A DNA stretch of 64,000 bases from Mycteria americana (GCF_035582795.1 NC_134366.1:1438501-1502500), one strand, 5' to 3'; counted from the stretch's first letter, positions 33,701-44,200 are shown. Made by a program: numbers and translations. The notes: generated by a model not told the origin, from the sequence alone.

Positions 33701-35074
33701 GCACAGACTGTCGCAAATACCGCATCTTAGAAGGTACAACCTCTTCCACGGAGGATCAGGGCACGGCTGTGCTCTTCACAACGAGCATTTCAGCCCGCGA
33801 GGTAGTCGCTCTTTGCGGGAGGCGATGGCTGATCTACGGGGAGGAGGCAGCCCCGCGTAGCCCAGGGGCGCACCCCAATCGCGCGTCCTGCGGTCTCCAC
33901 GACGGGCACAACCCTCGCCGGCTCCTTCTTCGGCAGCGGGAGGTAGGTGAAAAGTTTCAGCATGAGTAGGCTGGGAAACATCTTCACGTTTTAATTAAGC
34001 TTGAGAGTTAATTCTGGAATGACTCAACCAATCCTAGGAGTTGCACGTCGCACCCACCACACAACAAACTCCTCTGCTCCTGGTCTGACAGACTCCAGCA
34101 TCTCCTGCCCGGCGCTGGCCACGGGCCACTCGCAAAGCCCTCACAGCCTAAAATCCCATCCTGAGGATTTATCAAGGTTATAGATTATTTCTTTGATGTA
34201 AGAAAGTGACGTTCTTAAAAGATAAAGGTTTCCTAGGGAAAAGGACTCTTCTCCCATGGGTTGGAGCAGAGGTTGGTCCATAAACCAACACCAACCCCAT
34301 CTGTAGCGTGAGCTCCCAAACCACTCCTCAGCGCCGGGACCACCACCGACGCGTGGCGGGGGCTCTGGGGTGCCCCGTTTCCTCCCAAAATAAGATTATT
34401 TTACTGACTCACTCTGCTTGGCTGCTGGAAAAACCACAACGGCTTCAAGGGAGACGGAGGCTCCGTCTCCCACCCCCTGCCCGGGGCGAGGCGCAGCGTC
34501 GGGAACGGGGTGTCACCGGCACGTCCCGGCACCCACCCTGGGCTGGAGGTGCTCAGCACCCTCCTCACCCCCCAAGGGGCCCTCACAGACCCCCCACCCA
34601 GGGCTGGGGGGGCCCAACACCCCCTAATACCCCACCAAGGGGCTGGGGGGGGGGGGTGTCTCAGCACCAACCCTTCTCCCCTGACAGAAGCCATGGGAAG
34701 GGGGGACCCTCCGCTCCCCTTCTCCCCGCCAAAGGGGCTGGGGGGGGCTCTCAGCTCCCCCTCCTGCCCCCACCAAAGGGGTTCTCTGCTCCCTCCCTTG
34801 TCCCCACACCAAAGGCACCCAAGGGGACCCCAGCTGCCCCAGAAAAGGGACTGGGAAGGGGGGGGTGTTCCCTCAGACCCCCCAGCAGCCGGGGTCCCCT
34901 CAGCCCCCCCGGGCCGGGCCGCACCTTGAGGGTCACGTCGCAGAGCTTGCCCTGCCGCCGGATCTCGCCCATCACGCCGTAGCCGCGGCTGGGCAAATCG
35001 CCCACCGAGAAGTGTACCAGGTCCTCGGGGTCCAGCTCCGGCTCGGCCCCCGCCGCCGCCGCCGCCTCCAGCAT
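9343..35074 (-). CDS. KLHL18: Kelch-like protein 18
   Basis: BTB-BACK-Kelch substrate adaptor for CUL3 ubiquitin ligase. Ten coding exons: 35074-34925, 21109-20979, 20785-20644, 18377-18179, 16068-15908, 15602-15466, 14481-14259, 12418-12314, 11996-11885 and 9729-9343. Junction codons match the vertebrate protein throughout. After allowing for one extra base in exon 3 the length is 581 residues (human about 574). Residues about 40-140 are the BTB domain ([27 protein letters not shown]), 145-260 the BACK domain, and from about 280 to the end six Kelch repeats with GG-YDG motifs ([83 protein letters not shown]), ending [10 protein letters not shown]. The start [20 protein letters not shown] carries an Ala run. 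The extra base in exon 3 breaks the frame as assembled and is probably an error. Confidence 0.95.
9790..10270 (-). mobile_element. CR1 LINE 3' fragment
   Basis: Minus-strand copy. It begins on the plus strand with CACAGACTCACAGAG followed by the reverse complement of the CR1 tail (GGTTGGACTCGATGATCTT type) and stops near CCCCTCAATGTCTC. It is 5'-truncated, as is usual for CR1. It lies in KLHL18 intron 9. Confidence 0.9.
10271..11884 (-). other. KLHL18 intron 9, rest
   Basis: Single-copy-looking intron sequence between the CR1 fragment and exon 9. No gene or clear motif seen. Confidence 0.6.
11885..12418 (-). CDS. KLHL18: KLHL18 exons 9 and 8: central Kelch blades
   Basis: Exon 9 is 11996-11885 ([20 protein letters not shown]) and exon 8 is 12418-12314 ([20 protein letters not shown]). 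The Lys codon AA|G is split across the intron between them. Each exon covers about one propeller blade. The 317-base intron between them (11997-12313) shows nothing else. Confidence 0.95.
12419..14258 (-). other. KLHL18 intron 7
   Basis: 1.8 kb intron. No repeat family or gene recognised. Confidence 0.6.
14259..14481 (-). CDS. KLHL18: KLHL18 exon 7: Kelch blades
   Basis: 223 nt starting with GT that completes a split Gly codon, then [38 protein letters not shown] and MNSKR. It ends AG, completing AGT (Ser) with exon 8. The donor is GTAACG, slightly off consensus. Confidence 0.95.
14482..15465 (-). other. KLHL18 intron 6
   Basis: About 1 kb. A short tandem duplication occurs near 14660-14702 (CTGTTCTGGGCTCCC twice). 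Nothing else seen. Confidence 0.6.
15466..16068 (-). CDS. KLHL18: KLHL18 exons 6 and 5: end of BACK domain and first Kelch strand
   Basis: Exon 5 is 16068-15908 ([38 protein letters not shown]) and exon 6 is 15602-15466 ([34 protein letters not shown]). The AG|G Arg codon is split between them. They finish the BACK domain and start the propeller. Confidence 0.95.
16069..18178 (-). other. KLHL18 intron 4
   Basis: 2.1 kb intron with short T- and A-runs (for example near 16110-16130 and 17640). No gene or known repeat recognised. Confidence 0.6.
18179..18377 (-). CDS. KLHL18: KLHL18 exon 4: BACK domain start
   Basis: 199 nt. One base completes an Arg codon, then [40 protein letters not shown] and [15 protein letters not shown] follow. 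The LHP-NCLGV start is the typical BTB-BACK hinge of Kelch-like proteins. Confidence 0.95.
18378..20643 (-). other. KLHL18 intron 3
   Basis: 2.3 kb intron with a 27-base T-run at 18767-18793 and several AT-rich patches. No gene recognised. Confidence 0.6.
18767..18793. repeat. 27-base T homopolymer
   Basis: Uninterrupted T-run in KLHL18 intron 3. Its length is likely variable or poorly sequenced. Confidence 0.9.
20644..20785 (-). CDS. KLHL18: KLHL18 exon 3: end of BTB domain, with one extra base
   Basis: Reads ALEALINF, then [20 protein letters not shown] and CCTFLRER. The flanking junction codons require 141 nt, but the exon measures 142 because the plus strand has AAAA at 20760-20763 where AAA is expected (TTT GCC, Phe-Ala). 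The frame therefore breaks in the middle of a strongly conserved BTB helix. Since the rest of the gene is intact, a homopolymer sequencing error is the simplest explanation. Confidence 0.85.
20979..21109 (-). CDS. KLHL18: KLHL18 exon 2: BTB core
   Basis: 131 nt reading [19 protein letters not shown] and [18 protein letters not shown], ending AG that completes Ser with exon 3. It carries the BTB dimer and CUL3-facing core. Confidence 0.95.
21110..34924 (-). other. KLHL18 intron 1
   Basis: 13.8 kb intron, mostly AT-richer single-copy sequence. It contains a 21-base A-run near 22402, T-runs near 25675-25695, 26591-26610 and 31456-31475, and a GC-rich low-complexity stretch next to exon 1. No coding exon, CR1 copy or RNA gene was recognised in it. 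Confidence 0.6.
34540..34880 (-). repeat. Degenerate G/C-rich minisatellite in KLHL18 intron 1
   Basis: Imperfect repeats of CACCAAAGGGGCTGGGGGG and CCCCACCCAGGGCTGGGG type, just inside intron 1 within the CpG-rich region. Confidence 0.55.
34925..35074 (-). CDS. KLHL18: KLHL18 exon 1: start codon and N-terminus
   Basis: 50 codons, [20 protein letters not shown] then [20 protein letters not shown] and [10 protein letters not shown], with a phase-0 donor GTGCGG. The start is the first ATG in the frame; upstream the frame stays open but has no ATG. The Ala run after MLE is longer than in mammals. Confidence 0.93.
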
Positions 35075-35149
35075 CTTCCCGGCCGCTCCCGCCGCGCACC
35101 GCCTCGCTTCGCCTCCCCCGCGCCTTGTCCCCGCCCGGCCGCCGTAGCG

Positions 35150-35290
35150 CGGCCCCCACCTCTCCCACTTCCGCCTCCCTGCACTTCCGGTTTCTCCCGG
35201 AAGCGGAGGCTGCCATGGCAACGGCGTACACAGCCCTCAGGGGCTGCCGCGGCTTCCCCTCGCCCGGGCCCGGCTGAGGAGGGGGCGCAG
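35150..35290. promoter_or_regulatory. Head-to-head KLHL18-KIF9 promoter
   Basis: CpG-rich and TATA-less. It contains ETS-type motifs ACTTCCGC (35167), ACTTCCGG (35183-35190) and CCGGAAGC (35197-35204, opposite orientation), then the X-box described separately. Such ETS-rich CpG promoters commonly fire in both directions. KLHL18 starts on one side and KIF9 is the next gene on the other. Confidence 0.65.
35209..35222. promoter_or_regulatory. RFX X-box
   Basis: GCTGCCATGGCAAC differs at one position from the palindromic X-box GTTGCCATGGCAAC bound by RFX factors, the master regulators of ciliary genes. It lies 135 bases from the KLHL18 start codon, on the side of the motile-cilia kinesin KIF9. 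Confidence 0.7.
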
Positions 35291-35291
35291 G
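35281..35291 (+). other. KIF9: Candidate 5' splice site of the KIF9 non-coding first exon
   Basis: GCGCAG|GTAGGTGAG is a good donor, with the last exon base at 35290. Together with the acceptor at 40068-40069 it would join a short CpG-island leader exon to the exon carrying the KIF9 start codon. Inference from position only. Confidence 0.4.
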
Positions 35292-35404
35292 TAGGTGAGG
35301 GGCGGCGGCTGCCCCCGGGAGTCGCCCCCTCCTCAGGGCCTTGTCACCGCCCCCCTCCCGCAGTGTTGTCCCCAAAGGCCGCATCAGCCCCCCCGGGCTT
35401 TGTC

Positions 35405-35690
35405 CCCCTCCGCCAGGCCTCGTCCCCTCCTCAAGTCCTCACTCCCTTCCTCAAGTCCTCGTCCCCTCCTCAAGGTCTCGTCCCCTCCTCAAGTCCTCGT
35501 CCCCTCCTCAAGGTCTTGTCACCCCCCTCAAGGCCTCGTCCCCTCCTCAAGGTCTTGTGCCCTCAAGTCCTCATCCCCGTCCTCAAGGCCTCGTCCCCCC
35601 CTCAAGGCCTCGTCCCCTCCTCAAGTCCTTGCCCCCCTCCTCAAGTCCTCATTCCCCTCCTCAAGGCCTCGTCCCCTCCTCCCCCAGGCT
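35405..35690. repeat. Minisatellite downstream of the shared promoter
   Basis: About fifteen imperfect copies of an 18-20 base unit, CCTCAAGTCCTCGTCCCCT with CAAGGCCTCGT and CAAGGTCTTGT variants. Confidence 0.88.
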
Positions 35691-36320
35691 TTGTTCCCCC
35701 CACCTCAGGCGATGTCTCCATAGGCCTCCCTCTCCCCCTTGCCTCCCACCCCGCCAGCCTCACCTCCTCAAGACGTTGCTTCCCTCCTCAGTCCGTGTCT
35801 CCCCACCATCTCCACCCCACCAAGGTCTGCTAAAACATGGATGACCCTTTCCCTGTCCCCGCAGCCCCCCTCCACCCCAGCCCCCTCTCAGATCACCCTC
35901 CTTTGCCCTTGTCCCCAGCAAGCGGGGCTGCGGGCATGGCTGTCCACAGCACTCCCTGTGTTCCTTGTTATCCCGGCCATCCTCACGCCTTCATCCCACC
36001 TCTTCTGTCATCTCTCCTAGGCCCTGTTATCGGTGCACCCGTTTCACCAGCCACCTCACATCCCGCACTCTCTGGCTCGTTTGCACTCAACTAGGGAGGC
36101 AGAAGCTAATTTGGGGCTGGCCTCTCCCCCATTCTCCTTGGGGCGGAGGTGGCCCAGCTGAGGATTGTGCCCTGGGGGTGCAGACGGCCTGGGGTGCTGG
36201 GGCAGAACTTTGGGTGTCCAACCGGCTGGATTCAACTCTCAAAGCATCACTGGAGTTTGAATTCTAGGGGCTGCCCTGTGGTCACCTCCCCAAAGCAGCT
36301 TTGCCTCCCCAGTTTGCCTT
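35691..36320. other. Presumed KIF9 leader intron, first part
   Basis: C-rich sequence that gradually loses its GC bias. No gene recognised. Confidence 0.4.
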
Positions 36321-36324
36321 TTCT

Positions 36325-36612
36325 GTTTAGGACAAGGGGGAATGGTTTTAAACTGAAAGAGGGGAGATTCAGACTAGATCTAAGGAAGAAATTTTTTATG
36401 ATGGGGGTGTGAGACACTGGCCCAGGTTGCCCAGAGAGGTGGGAGATGCCCCATCCCTGGACACATTCAAGGTCAGGTTGGACGGGGCTCTGAGCAACCT
36501 GATCCAGTTGAAGATGTCCCTGCTCATGGCAGGGGGTTGGACTGGGTGACCTGGAAAGGTCCCTTCCAACCCAAACCTTTCCATGAGTCTAGTCTATGAT
36601 TCTATGATTTGG
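36325..36612 (+). mobile_element. Older CR1 LINE 3' fragment
   Basis: Plus-strand copy from about GGACAAGGGGGAATGG to the tail TCTATGATTCTATGATT. It is more diverged than the other copies and from a different CR1 subfamily (GGACTGGGTGACCTGGAAAG). Confidence 0.85.
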
Positions 36613-38780
36613 CCCAAGCTTTTGTCCGTGCATGGTAATTAAGCTCAGGTCTCTCAGGCAGAACCAAAAACCACACTTCACTGCTCTGGGTACACGTTTC
36701 TGTGCCAATCAGCCCCCAAATCCCTATCTAAAATTTCCCTTTGGCACTAATCTTTGTGTGGACACATTGGTGTCTGCCTCCATTGCACAGATAACCCTGT
36801 TTCCATTAATTCCGAGCATAAATCGTCTGTTAATCTTGAGACTAACTAATGGGGGAGTCCTGCTGGCTCCAGCTGCTGTATAAGGAGGGACCAAGGAACT
36901 TGGGTTTGGTACCTTGTCATAAAGAGCTTCAAAACCAACGGCCCGAGTTGTGAATTGTGATTTGCTTTGCTTGCTGGGGTTACGTTACAGGTGCTGAATA
37001 CTGAGCGAAGGTAATGGCCAGTCTCGCTCTTGTCCTTTCAACAATTATTGTTTGAACTGAGGGAGGATGATTTAGCGGTGAAGCAGCCAGAAACATTTTT
37101 GGTTAGCTGACCAATAAACACGTAGTTTTCTTTGTAGTTCCTCCATAAAAATTCCGCTGCAGACAAAAAAACCCAATTAATAATCAGATGGGTTGGATAC
37201 TTGGGTATTGCTGAGGAGCTGGAGAGCTTTTGGTCTCTGTGGTGTTGGTTAGGAGAAACCAGAGAGGTGTTTCCCTGTTTCCTTCCCATCTTCTAATGTT
37301 AATGAATACTCCCAGGAGGAATTGATTTTGTCCTAACACCAACAACGGGCATTGTTGCAGTGAGGAAAATTCCACTCGTTCTGAATTTGTTCTGTCTCTC
37401 TCTGATTCATATTAGAGTTTTCGCCTGAATTTTTTCCCTTGCTCCTTTTTCCTGCTGTGCTTCTTGCTGCAGCTTTGCAGAAATTAGATTAACGGTTGGA
37501 CTCGATGATCTTAAGGGTCTTTTCCAACCTAAATGATTCTAAATAAAGCACACACCCCTCCAACACTGGCTTATATTTGTGTTGCAGAGTTTTGTGATCC
37601 CAAACAATCCCGATAACCAGATGAGTAGCGTTTCCACACTGGCTACCAACTTTAAAACTCCCTGTCTGTTTCTATTCCGCTTGTACCTGTGCTGCTCCTG
37701 CCTTTATTTACGCAGCGCCAGCAAATATTTTGGCAGCCTTCTGTGCGTGTCACTTAGAGGCAATCCTTATGGTGACGTCTGTGCAATTCTTTATCACCGT
37801 GCTTTTTCACAGATCATTTATTTGAAGACTGTCTCCGCTACTGAAGGGATGATGGTCACGGTAACCTAGCGCCATTTTGGATTCTACAGCGGGCATTGCG
37901 TCGGCAGCGCTGCGGTAGTCTAGGAAAAGGACAAGGCGCCCACGGTACCTTTACCAGGTAGTCATTCAAACGCCCGCCTCTATTTTAAATAAAGAGAAGC
38001 CTTGGTTCTGCTCACATCTCTACGTTTCTTTGTAGAGCAGTCACAGCAGATAAGGCGATGGAGAGATCACAACTAAAACTCCTTAATATACAAGAAATAC
38101 AAACGATTTTGTCTGAAACTAGAAGTTGTTGCTAGATATTACACAACTATTGAGCACAGACTGTAGGAAACAGTCAAGAGAAAACATAGGATCCGCACAT
38201 TCCAGGGATTTAAAAATACCCAGTGCATGTTTCTCAGGTGGGGCTTTAGCAGCTGGATGTATCCCCTGAGCCCTCCTCCAGTGGATTTTAGTCAGCAGAT
38301 CCTGTAGCCTTGCTGGATATTAACAGCCACTTACTGAATTCGCATTGACCAGAAGAACAACACAAGAATTTCACCAGGAGTTGGCAGGCACATGAGTTTT
38401 TTTCTTCGGGAAACTTTCAGATCAGGTCTTCATTAGGAACTTAAGAATATTTTTGTGTATCAGTATGAAGGAGGGGTTACAAAGGTATGAGAAATGCATA
38501 TTCAATACCGACTGTAAACAAGGTAATTGCTGCTCAGAGCGTTGGAAATGTTGGCATACCAACTGACTGCACACCCTTTTGCAGTGCTGTTGAGCTCCTT
38601 TAGGCTTGGTTTCACCTATAACACATCTTACTTAAAGCCTTAGAAGCTGGAAACACAGTTCTGGATGAACTGACATTACAAAACAGGAGGCTGTGTGTGC
38701 CTTCATGCACAGAAAACACTAGACAAAAGAAAATCCCTCTCATATTCCTGCAATTATTTTGATTTGCAAGGCTAAGAGGG
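36613..38780. other. Presumed KIF9 leader intron, middle part
   Basis: AT-richer sequence; apart from the short CR1 tail at 37493-37545, no gene or repeat recognised. Confidence 0.5.
37493..37545 (+). mobile_element. CR1 LINE tail remnant
   Basis: Only the last 50 or so bases of a CR1 element (GGTTGGACTCGATGATCTTA to AAATGATTCTA), an extremely 5'-truncated copy. Confidence 0.8.
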
Positions 38781-38786
38781 AGAAAC

Positions 38787-39772
38787 GGTCACAAGCGGTG
38801 TCCCCGGGGCTCGGTGTTGGGGCCACTCCTGTTTAATATCTTTATCAATGATCTGGACTAAGGGATCGAGTGCGCCCTCAGTCAGTCTGCAGACCACACC
38901 AAGCTGGGTGGGAGTGTTGATCTGCTGGAGGGGAGGAAGGCTCTGCAGAGGGACCTGGACAGGCTGGATCCATGGGCTGGGGCCAATTGTGTGAGGTTCA
39001 ACAAGGCTCAGTGCCGGGTCCTGCACTTGGGCCACAGCAACCCCATGCAATGCTACAGGCGTGGGGAAGGGTGGCTGGAGAGCTGCCCGGAGGAAAAGGA
39101 CCTGGGGTGTTGGTCAACAGCCGCCTGAACATGAGCCAGCAGTGTGCCCAGGTGGCCAAGAAAGCCAACAGCATCCTGGCTTGTATCAGCAATAGTGTGG
39201 CCAGCAGGAGCAGGGCAGTGACCGTGCCCCTGTGCTCGGCGCTGGTGAGGCCGCACCTCGAATGCTGTGTTCAGTGTTGGGCCCCTCACCACAAGAGAGA
39301 CATTGAGGGGCTGGAGCGTGTCCAGAGAAGGGCAACGGAGCTGGGGAAGGGTCTGGAGCACAAGGCTGATGGGGAGCGGCTGAGGGAGCTGGGGTTGTTC
39401 AGCCTGGAGAAAAGGAGGCTGAGGGGAGACCTCATCGCTCTCTACAACTGCCTGAAAGGAGGTTGTAGAGAGGTGGGGTCGGTCTCTTCTCCCAGGTAAC
39501 AAGTGACAGGACGAGAGGAGATGGCCTCCAGTTGCACCAGGGGAGGTTTAGACTGGAGATTAGGAAATTTTACTTCACTGAAAGGGTTACCAAGCACTGG
39601 CACAGGCTGCCCAGGGCAGTGGTGGAGTCCCCATCCCTGGAGGTATTTAAAAGCCGTGTGGATGAGGTGCTCAGGGACATGGTGTAGTGGTGGGCTTGGC
39701 AGCGCTGGGTTAACGGTTGGACTCGATGATCTTCAAGGTCTTTTCCAACCTACACGATTCTGTGATTCTGTG
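38787..39772 (+). mobile_element. CR1 LINE, about 1 kb with reverse-transcriptase remnant
   Basis: Longest CR1 copy here. It starts within the reverse-transcriptase region (reading roughly GSVLGPLLFNIFINDLD) and ends with the ATTCTGTG tail repeat. A piece of about 175 codons is still open (38972-39499). Plus strand, 5'-truncated. Confidence 0.9.
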
Positions 39773-40074
39773 AAACGCTTGTGTTGTCCGACACTAATGT
39801 GCCTGATACACAAGAGGAAATCATGATCAGTAAGACCCTTCTCTTTTTACATGCTCAGTTTTCTGAGCAGAACAATGCTGGAAAGGATTTTCAGCAACTG
39901 TTTGCCCACAGTTGTTCTTAATAAAGGGTAGAAACTGCAGCTGAACATTTGTCAACGCTTTATTTTTAAACTTGACTACTCTGTAGCTTGCCTTTTCGTA
40001 ATGAACAACATTACCTTTCATTTTAGGGAGTGCAACATTGTTGATTTTTCCTTTTTTTCCCCTCTCTAGTTAGA

Positions 40075-41200
40075 ATGGATGCAGTAGAAAAGAGAGTCCA
40101 TACATTTGTGCGAGTCAAGCCAACAGCCGATTTTGCTCAAGATATGATCAAGTTTGGGCCAGACAACAAGGTAGAGAAAAAGAGAAAGTAGAGAAAAAGA
40201 GCAAGTGTGAAAGGTTTGGAATTTGATTTCAGTTTTGCCCACAGAAATGCAGAATTCTTCCATTCCTTAAGGCCATGCATAACATTTTGGTGCATATTGA
40301 TTCATGCGTTCCTGCTTGCTGTTCCCCTCTGTGCTGGCAGTGGCTCGTGGTTTTGTATCAGCAAGTATGACTATGGGAAACATACTTCTTGTGATACAGT
40401 CACTAGAGAAAATCCTCAAAAGGACTGGGACCCCGACTGATCCTTGAGGAATTCCCAGTGGTAACCACGATTTCAACCTAAGAGGTCTCCCTGTGGTACA
40501 GTCTATTTCTTTCCCCCCTTATGCAAGTTCCTCCCTTCGCCTTCTCTTGCTTAACTAATAATTTCCCTGGGACACAAAATCAGACACATCGCTGAAAGGT
40601 AAGCAGATGAGCTTTGCCACATTTCCTTTTTTAAGAATATCTATTACCAGAAAATACCATCCCGGTCAGTAAACCAATACTGTTATTTGTGCCCCGTTTT
40701 TTACTTGTCTTCGGTGGGTGGTTTTTTTCAGACAATAACTGCTGAAACTCTTCATGGCTACTGAAATTATCTTCATCTCTTTTTCGGTTTCAGAGCATAG
40801 ATATATACATCAAAAAAGATGCCAAGAAAGGAGTTGTGAATAACAGGCAGACGGACTGGTCCTTTAGACTGGATGGCGTCCTTCACAATACCTCCCAGGA
40901 ACTGGCTTATGAGACTGTGGCTAAGAAATTGGTGTCCGAAGCTTTAATTGGCTATAACGGTAAGTTGTTGCTATTTTTATTATTTTGACAGTAAGTGGAG
41001 ATTTGATCCAAGGGAGAGATCCTTTTGATGTTCCATTTGAGAAATGCAGAGGTTCCCTCCTGAGTTTATTCTTTTGCTTTGAGTCTTTTCTAGGCACGAT
41101 AATGTGCTACGGGCAGACGGGGGCTGGTAAAACTTACACGATGACGGGAGCAACTGCCGAGTACAAGCATCGAGGAATCATACCCCGAGCTATACAGCAG
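40075..41200 (+). CDS. KIF9: KIF9 exons 1-3: motor N-terminus and P-loop
   Basis: Exon 1 40075-40170 ([16 protein letters not shown]), exon 2 40794-40959 ([20 protein letters not shown]) and exon 3 41094-41200 ([29 protein letters not shown]). The Gly codon G|GC is split between exons 2 and 3. The P-loop that binds ATP phosphate is complete. Confidence 0.96.
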
Positions 41201-44200
41201 GTACTGGATCTGAATGGGAAAGAGGCTGGAAGAAATAACAAAGACATCTCTTGTGTCAGTTATTACTGATACTCATAAAAGTGTTTTAACATGGTGAATA
41301 TGTTTTACGTTTATCTCCACCAGTCCTTTTTTTTCTTCTTCTTCTTCATTTTAACTAAGTGATGATCATTAAAGAAATAAAGGAGCCTGTAAAACATAGT
41401 TACTTTGTACCTTTGTTTTACTACACCATGACCCTGTGCACTGATAACGGTGTTGTTTCAGAGCATTGGGATGGTGGTGGCTTGAAACACGCTGATTTGT
41501 CGGTCCCGTTGCCGCATAGACACGTCCCTGTCCGGAGGCACACGTTTACCACTGCTCTCAGGGGGCAGGTCTGCTTATCTTTCGGCAGTGATACTGCAGA
41601 ACGCTCTCCGCTCCCACAAAGACAACTGACACTCACGGTGTGGGGCTGACATGATGCATACAACCTGAAACAAAGATGGGATGAGTTCTGTAGTTATGCT
41701 TTCTTGGCATTTGCAGAGGTTGTTCCTGTTTCATTCTGCTGGCTCGCATAAGGCACTTGCTGTTTCTCAAATGTAAGCAGGCCTTCCAAAGTGGTGTTTT
41801 TAAAACTATCATTTTGGGAAATCATATTAAAACTATTGACTTAGCTCTGTCAGCCTTCAGGCAACCACAGTTCAGAATTAGCTACACGCACACAGATGCA
41901 CTTTTACAGAATCACAGAATCGTATAGGTTGGAAAAAACCTTTAAGATCATCGAGTCCAACCGTAAACCTAACACTGCCAAGCCCACCACTACCCCATGT
42001 CCCTGAGCACCTCATCCAAACGTCTTTTAAATACCTCCAGGGATGGGGACTCCACCACTGCCCTGGGCAGCCTGGTCCAGTGCTGGACAACCCTTTCAGT
42101 GAAGTAAAATTTCCTCATATCCAGTCTAAACCTCCCCTGGCGCAACTTGAGGCCATTTCCTCTCGTCCTGTCACTTGTTACCTGGGAGAAGAGACCGACC
42201 CCACCTCTCTACCCCCTCCTTTCAGGCAGTTGTAGAGAGCGATGAGGTCTCCCCTCAGCCTCCTCTTCTCCAGGCTGAACAACCCCAGGTCCCTCAGCCG
42301 CTCCCCATCAGCCTTGTGCTCCAGACCCTTCCCCAGCTCCGTTGCCCTTCTCTGGACACGCTCCAGCCCCTCAATGTCTCTCTTGTGGTGAGGGGCCCAA
42401 CACTGAACACAGCATTCGAGGTGCGGCCTCACCAGCGCCGAGCACAGGGGCACGGTCACTGCCCTGCTCCTGCTGGCCACACTATTGCTGATACAAGCCA
42501 GGATGCCATTGGCTTTCTTGGCCACCTGGGCACACTGCTGGCTCATATTCAGCTGGCTGTCAACCATCACAGAAAGCTGCTCAGAAAGTTGTAAATAGCT
42601 TCTCTGGAAAGCCATAAATAGCTAATAATTCTGTTTGTGAACTAGCACCGCCACTGACAAACTTTTTGTCTTTGTATAGGTCTTCAAAGCGACTGCACAT
42701 TCCGTTGATCCATTCGTCACTGTCCGAATATCCTACCTGGAAATCTACAATGAGACCTTGTCTGACCTCCTGTCCACCATGACAAGCAACGGGACCAGTG
42801 ACATGCAGATGGCTGTAGTGGATTGCCCACAGGGTGTTTATGTGAAGGGCTTATCTATACATTCAGTTAGCCACGAGGAAGAAGCTCTAAATCTCCTTTT
42901 TGAGGCAAGAGAAAACAAATATTACACTTTGTCTGATTGTTACGTTTATTGGCTTAGCTGAGGGAGGAGGCAGTAAAGCAGGAGGTGGGTGGCCAGGACA
43001 TCTGGAGGGAGGAGGTTCAACCCTCTCTGTTCTCCTTATTGTGGGTAGAAGAATTGGTAACTCTTTGTAGCCATGTTCTTGCAAGGAAAGCGTCCCTGGC
43101 ACAGAGATTCTGGAAGATCTCCATGGAGAAACCCTGTTTTTAGTGTATGCCAGAGCAAGCCAAGTGGTAGAGGAAATACGTTGGGGTGAAACCACAGGAC
43201 GTAGTGGCATTAGAGATTCCAGGCATCACCAAACTAGTGAAGGCAGCCACAGAATCCGCCTCCATTTCAAAAGGCTTATCTCACCAGCGCCTTCAGCAGA
43301 CGAGATCCCAGACAGCCAAAAAGACTTGTTTTCGTTACTCTGGTTATCACATAAGGGTGTCGGTGAGCGACTTAGTGCAAAGTGTACGATATTTGGGATC
43401 CTTTTAGACCCACCAGCTGACCTACACTGGAATTTCTTACTGAAAAACACACCTGCCTGTCCCAGCTATGTCAATGCTCCAAGAAAAGAGTCTTACCAGT
43501 GCCATCTTTGGCAGATAGTTTGGGACGGTCATGGCACAGGTACCGTTAGTCAGATTTTACGGCAGGGACGTTCACACAGTGGGTTAGCTTCGTGAAGGGA
43601 CTTTGCTTACTTATGTCTGCGTCTTTTACTTGTGGGTGCTTTAGTTCATGGAAAACACGAATAAATAATTGGTTTTGTATGCAGGAAGTGTATTTTTACC
43701 AGAAGCCATCTGGTGTCCTTAAAATCTTTCACTTGCTTTTTTAATAATGGGACTGTGGTGTCCTAAGCCAGCCTCTGTGATTTGTAGGAGCTCCCATTTT
43801 CTTTTTAAAGAGTAGAAGGATGATGATAATGCAGCTTAACTTGAGATCTGACTTAACAAGAAATGCAAGTGATGCCTGGGGCTCTGTTCAGGTCCTTAGA
43901 TAAGTTCTGCCTGTGGTTCTAGGTTCACAGAGAAAGCTCCAGGCTTTGAGGAGGCTGCCCACTACGCTGTGACGCTCTTTCTTCATCTGTGGAGTGGGGT
44001 TGACAGTATTTACCTAGACATCTTCACCTTCATTCTTGCTCTTGGATTTACACTCCCTAGCGTGGAGCCAGTCACTGGCCTTCCAGCTCTCAAAGGTCGT
44101 TGTCCTTTGAGACCCAGGCAGACCAGACTGCTGTGAAACCTGTTGACAAGTGCATTTCTACGCTGTAGAGCCTTCCGTTTCCTTTTCTGCCTCGCCAGCC

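Noticed and set aside
35075-35221. N-terminal extension of KLHL18 in the same frame
   Set aside because: The frame is open but has no ATG, and the first ATG gives the expected KLHL18 N-terminus.
34401-35384. 327-codon minus-strand frame across the KLHL18 promoter
   Set aside because: Low-complexity composition in a CpG-rich region. It overlaps KLHL18 exon 1 in a different frame.
39053-39502. Recurrent open frame starting [11 protein letters not shown] at 10064, 39053, 42175 and 58426
   Set aside because: It is the antisense reading of CR1 copies. It recurs because the repeat recurs, not because it is a gene family.
42905-42945. A GT donor downstream of KIF9 exon 4 instead of the GC donor
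   Set aside because: The nearest GT would add residues absent from other KIF9 proteins and shift the frame of exon 5.
43143-43595. 150-codon frame in KIF9 intron 4
   Set aside because: No domain, no suitable splice context, and plausible by chance in 1.8 kb of intron.
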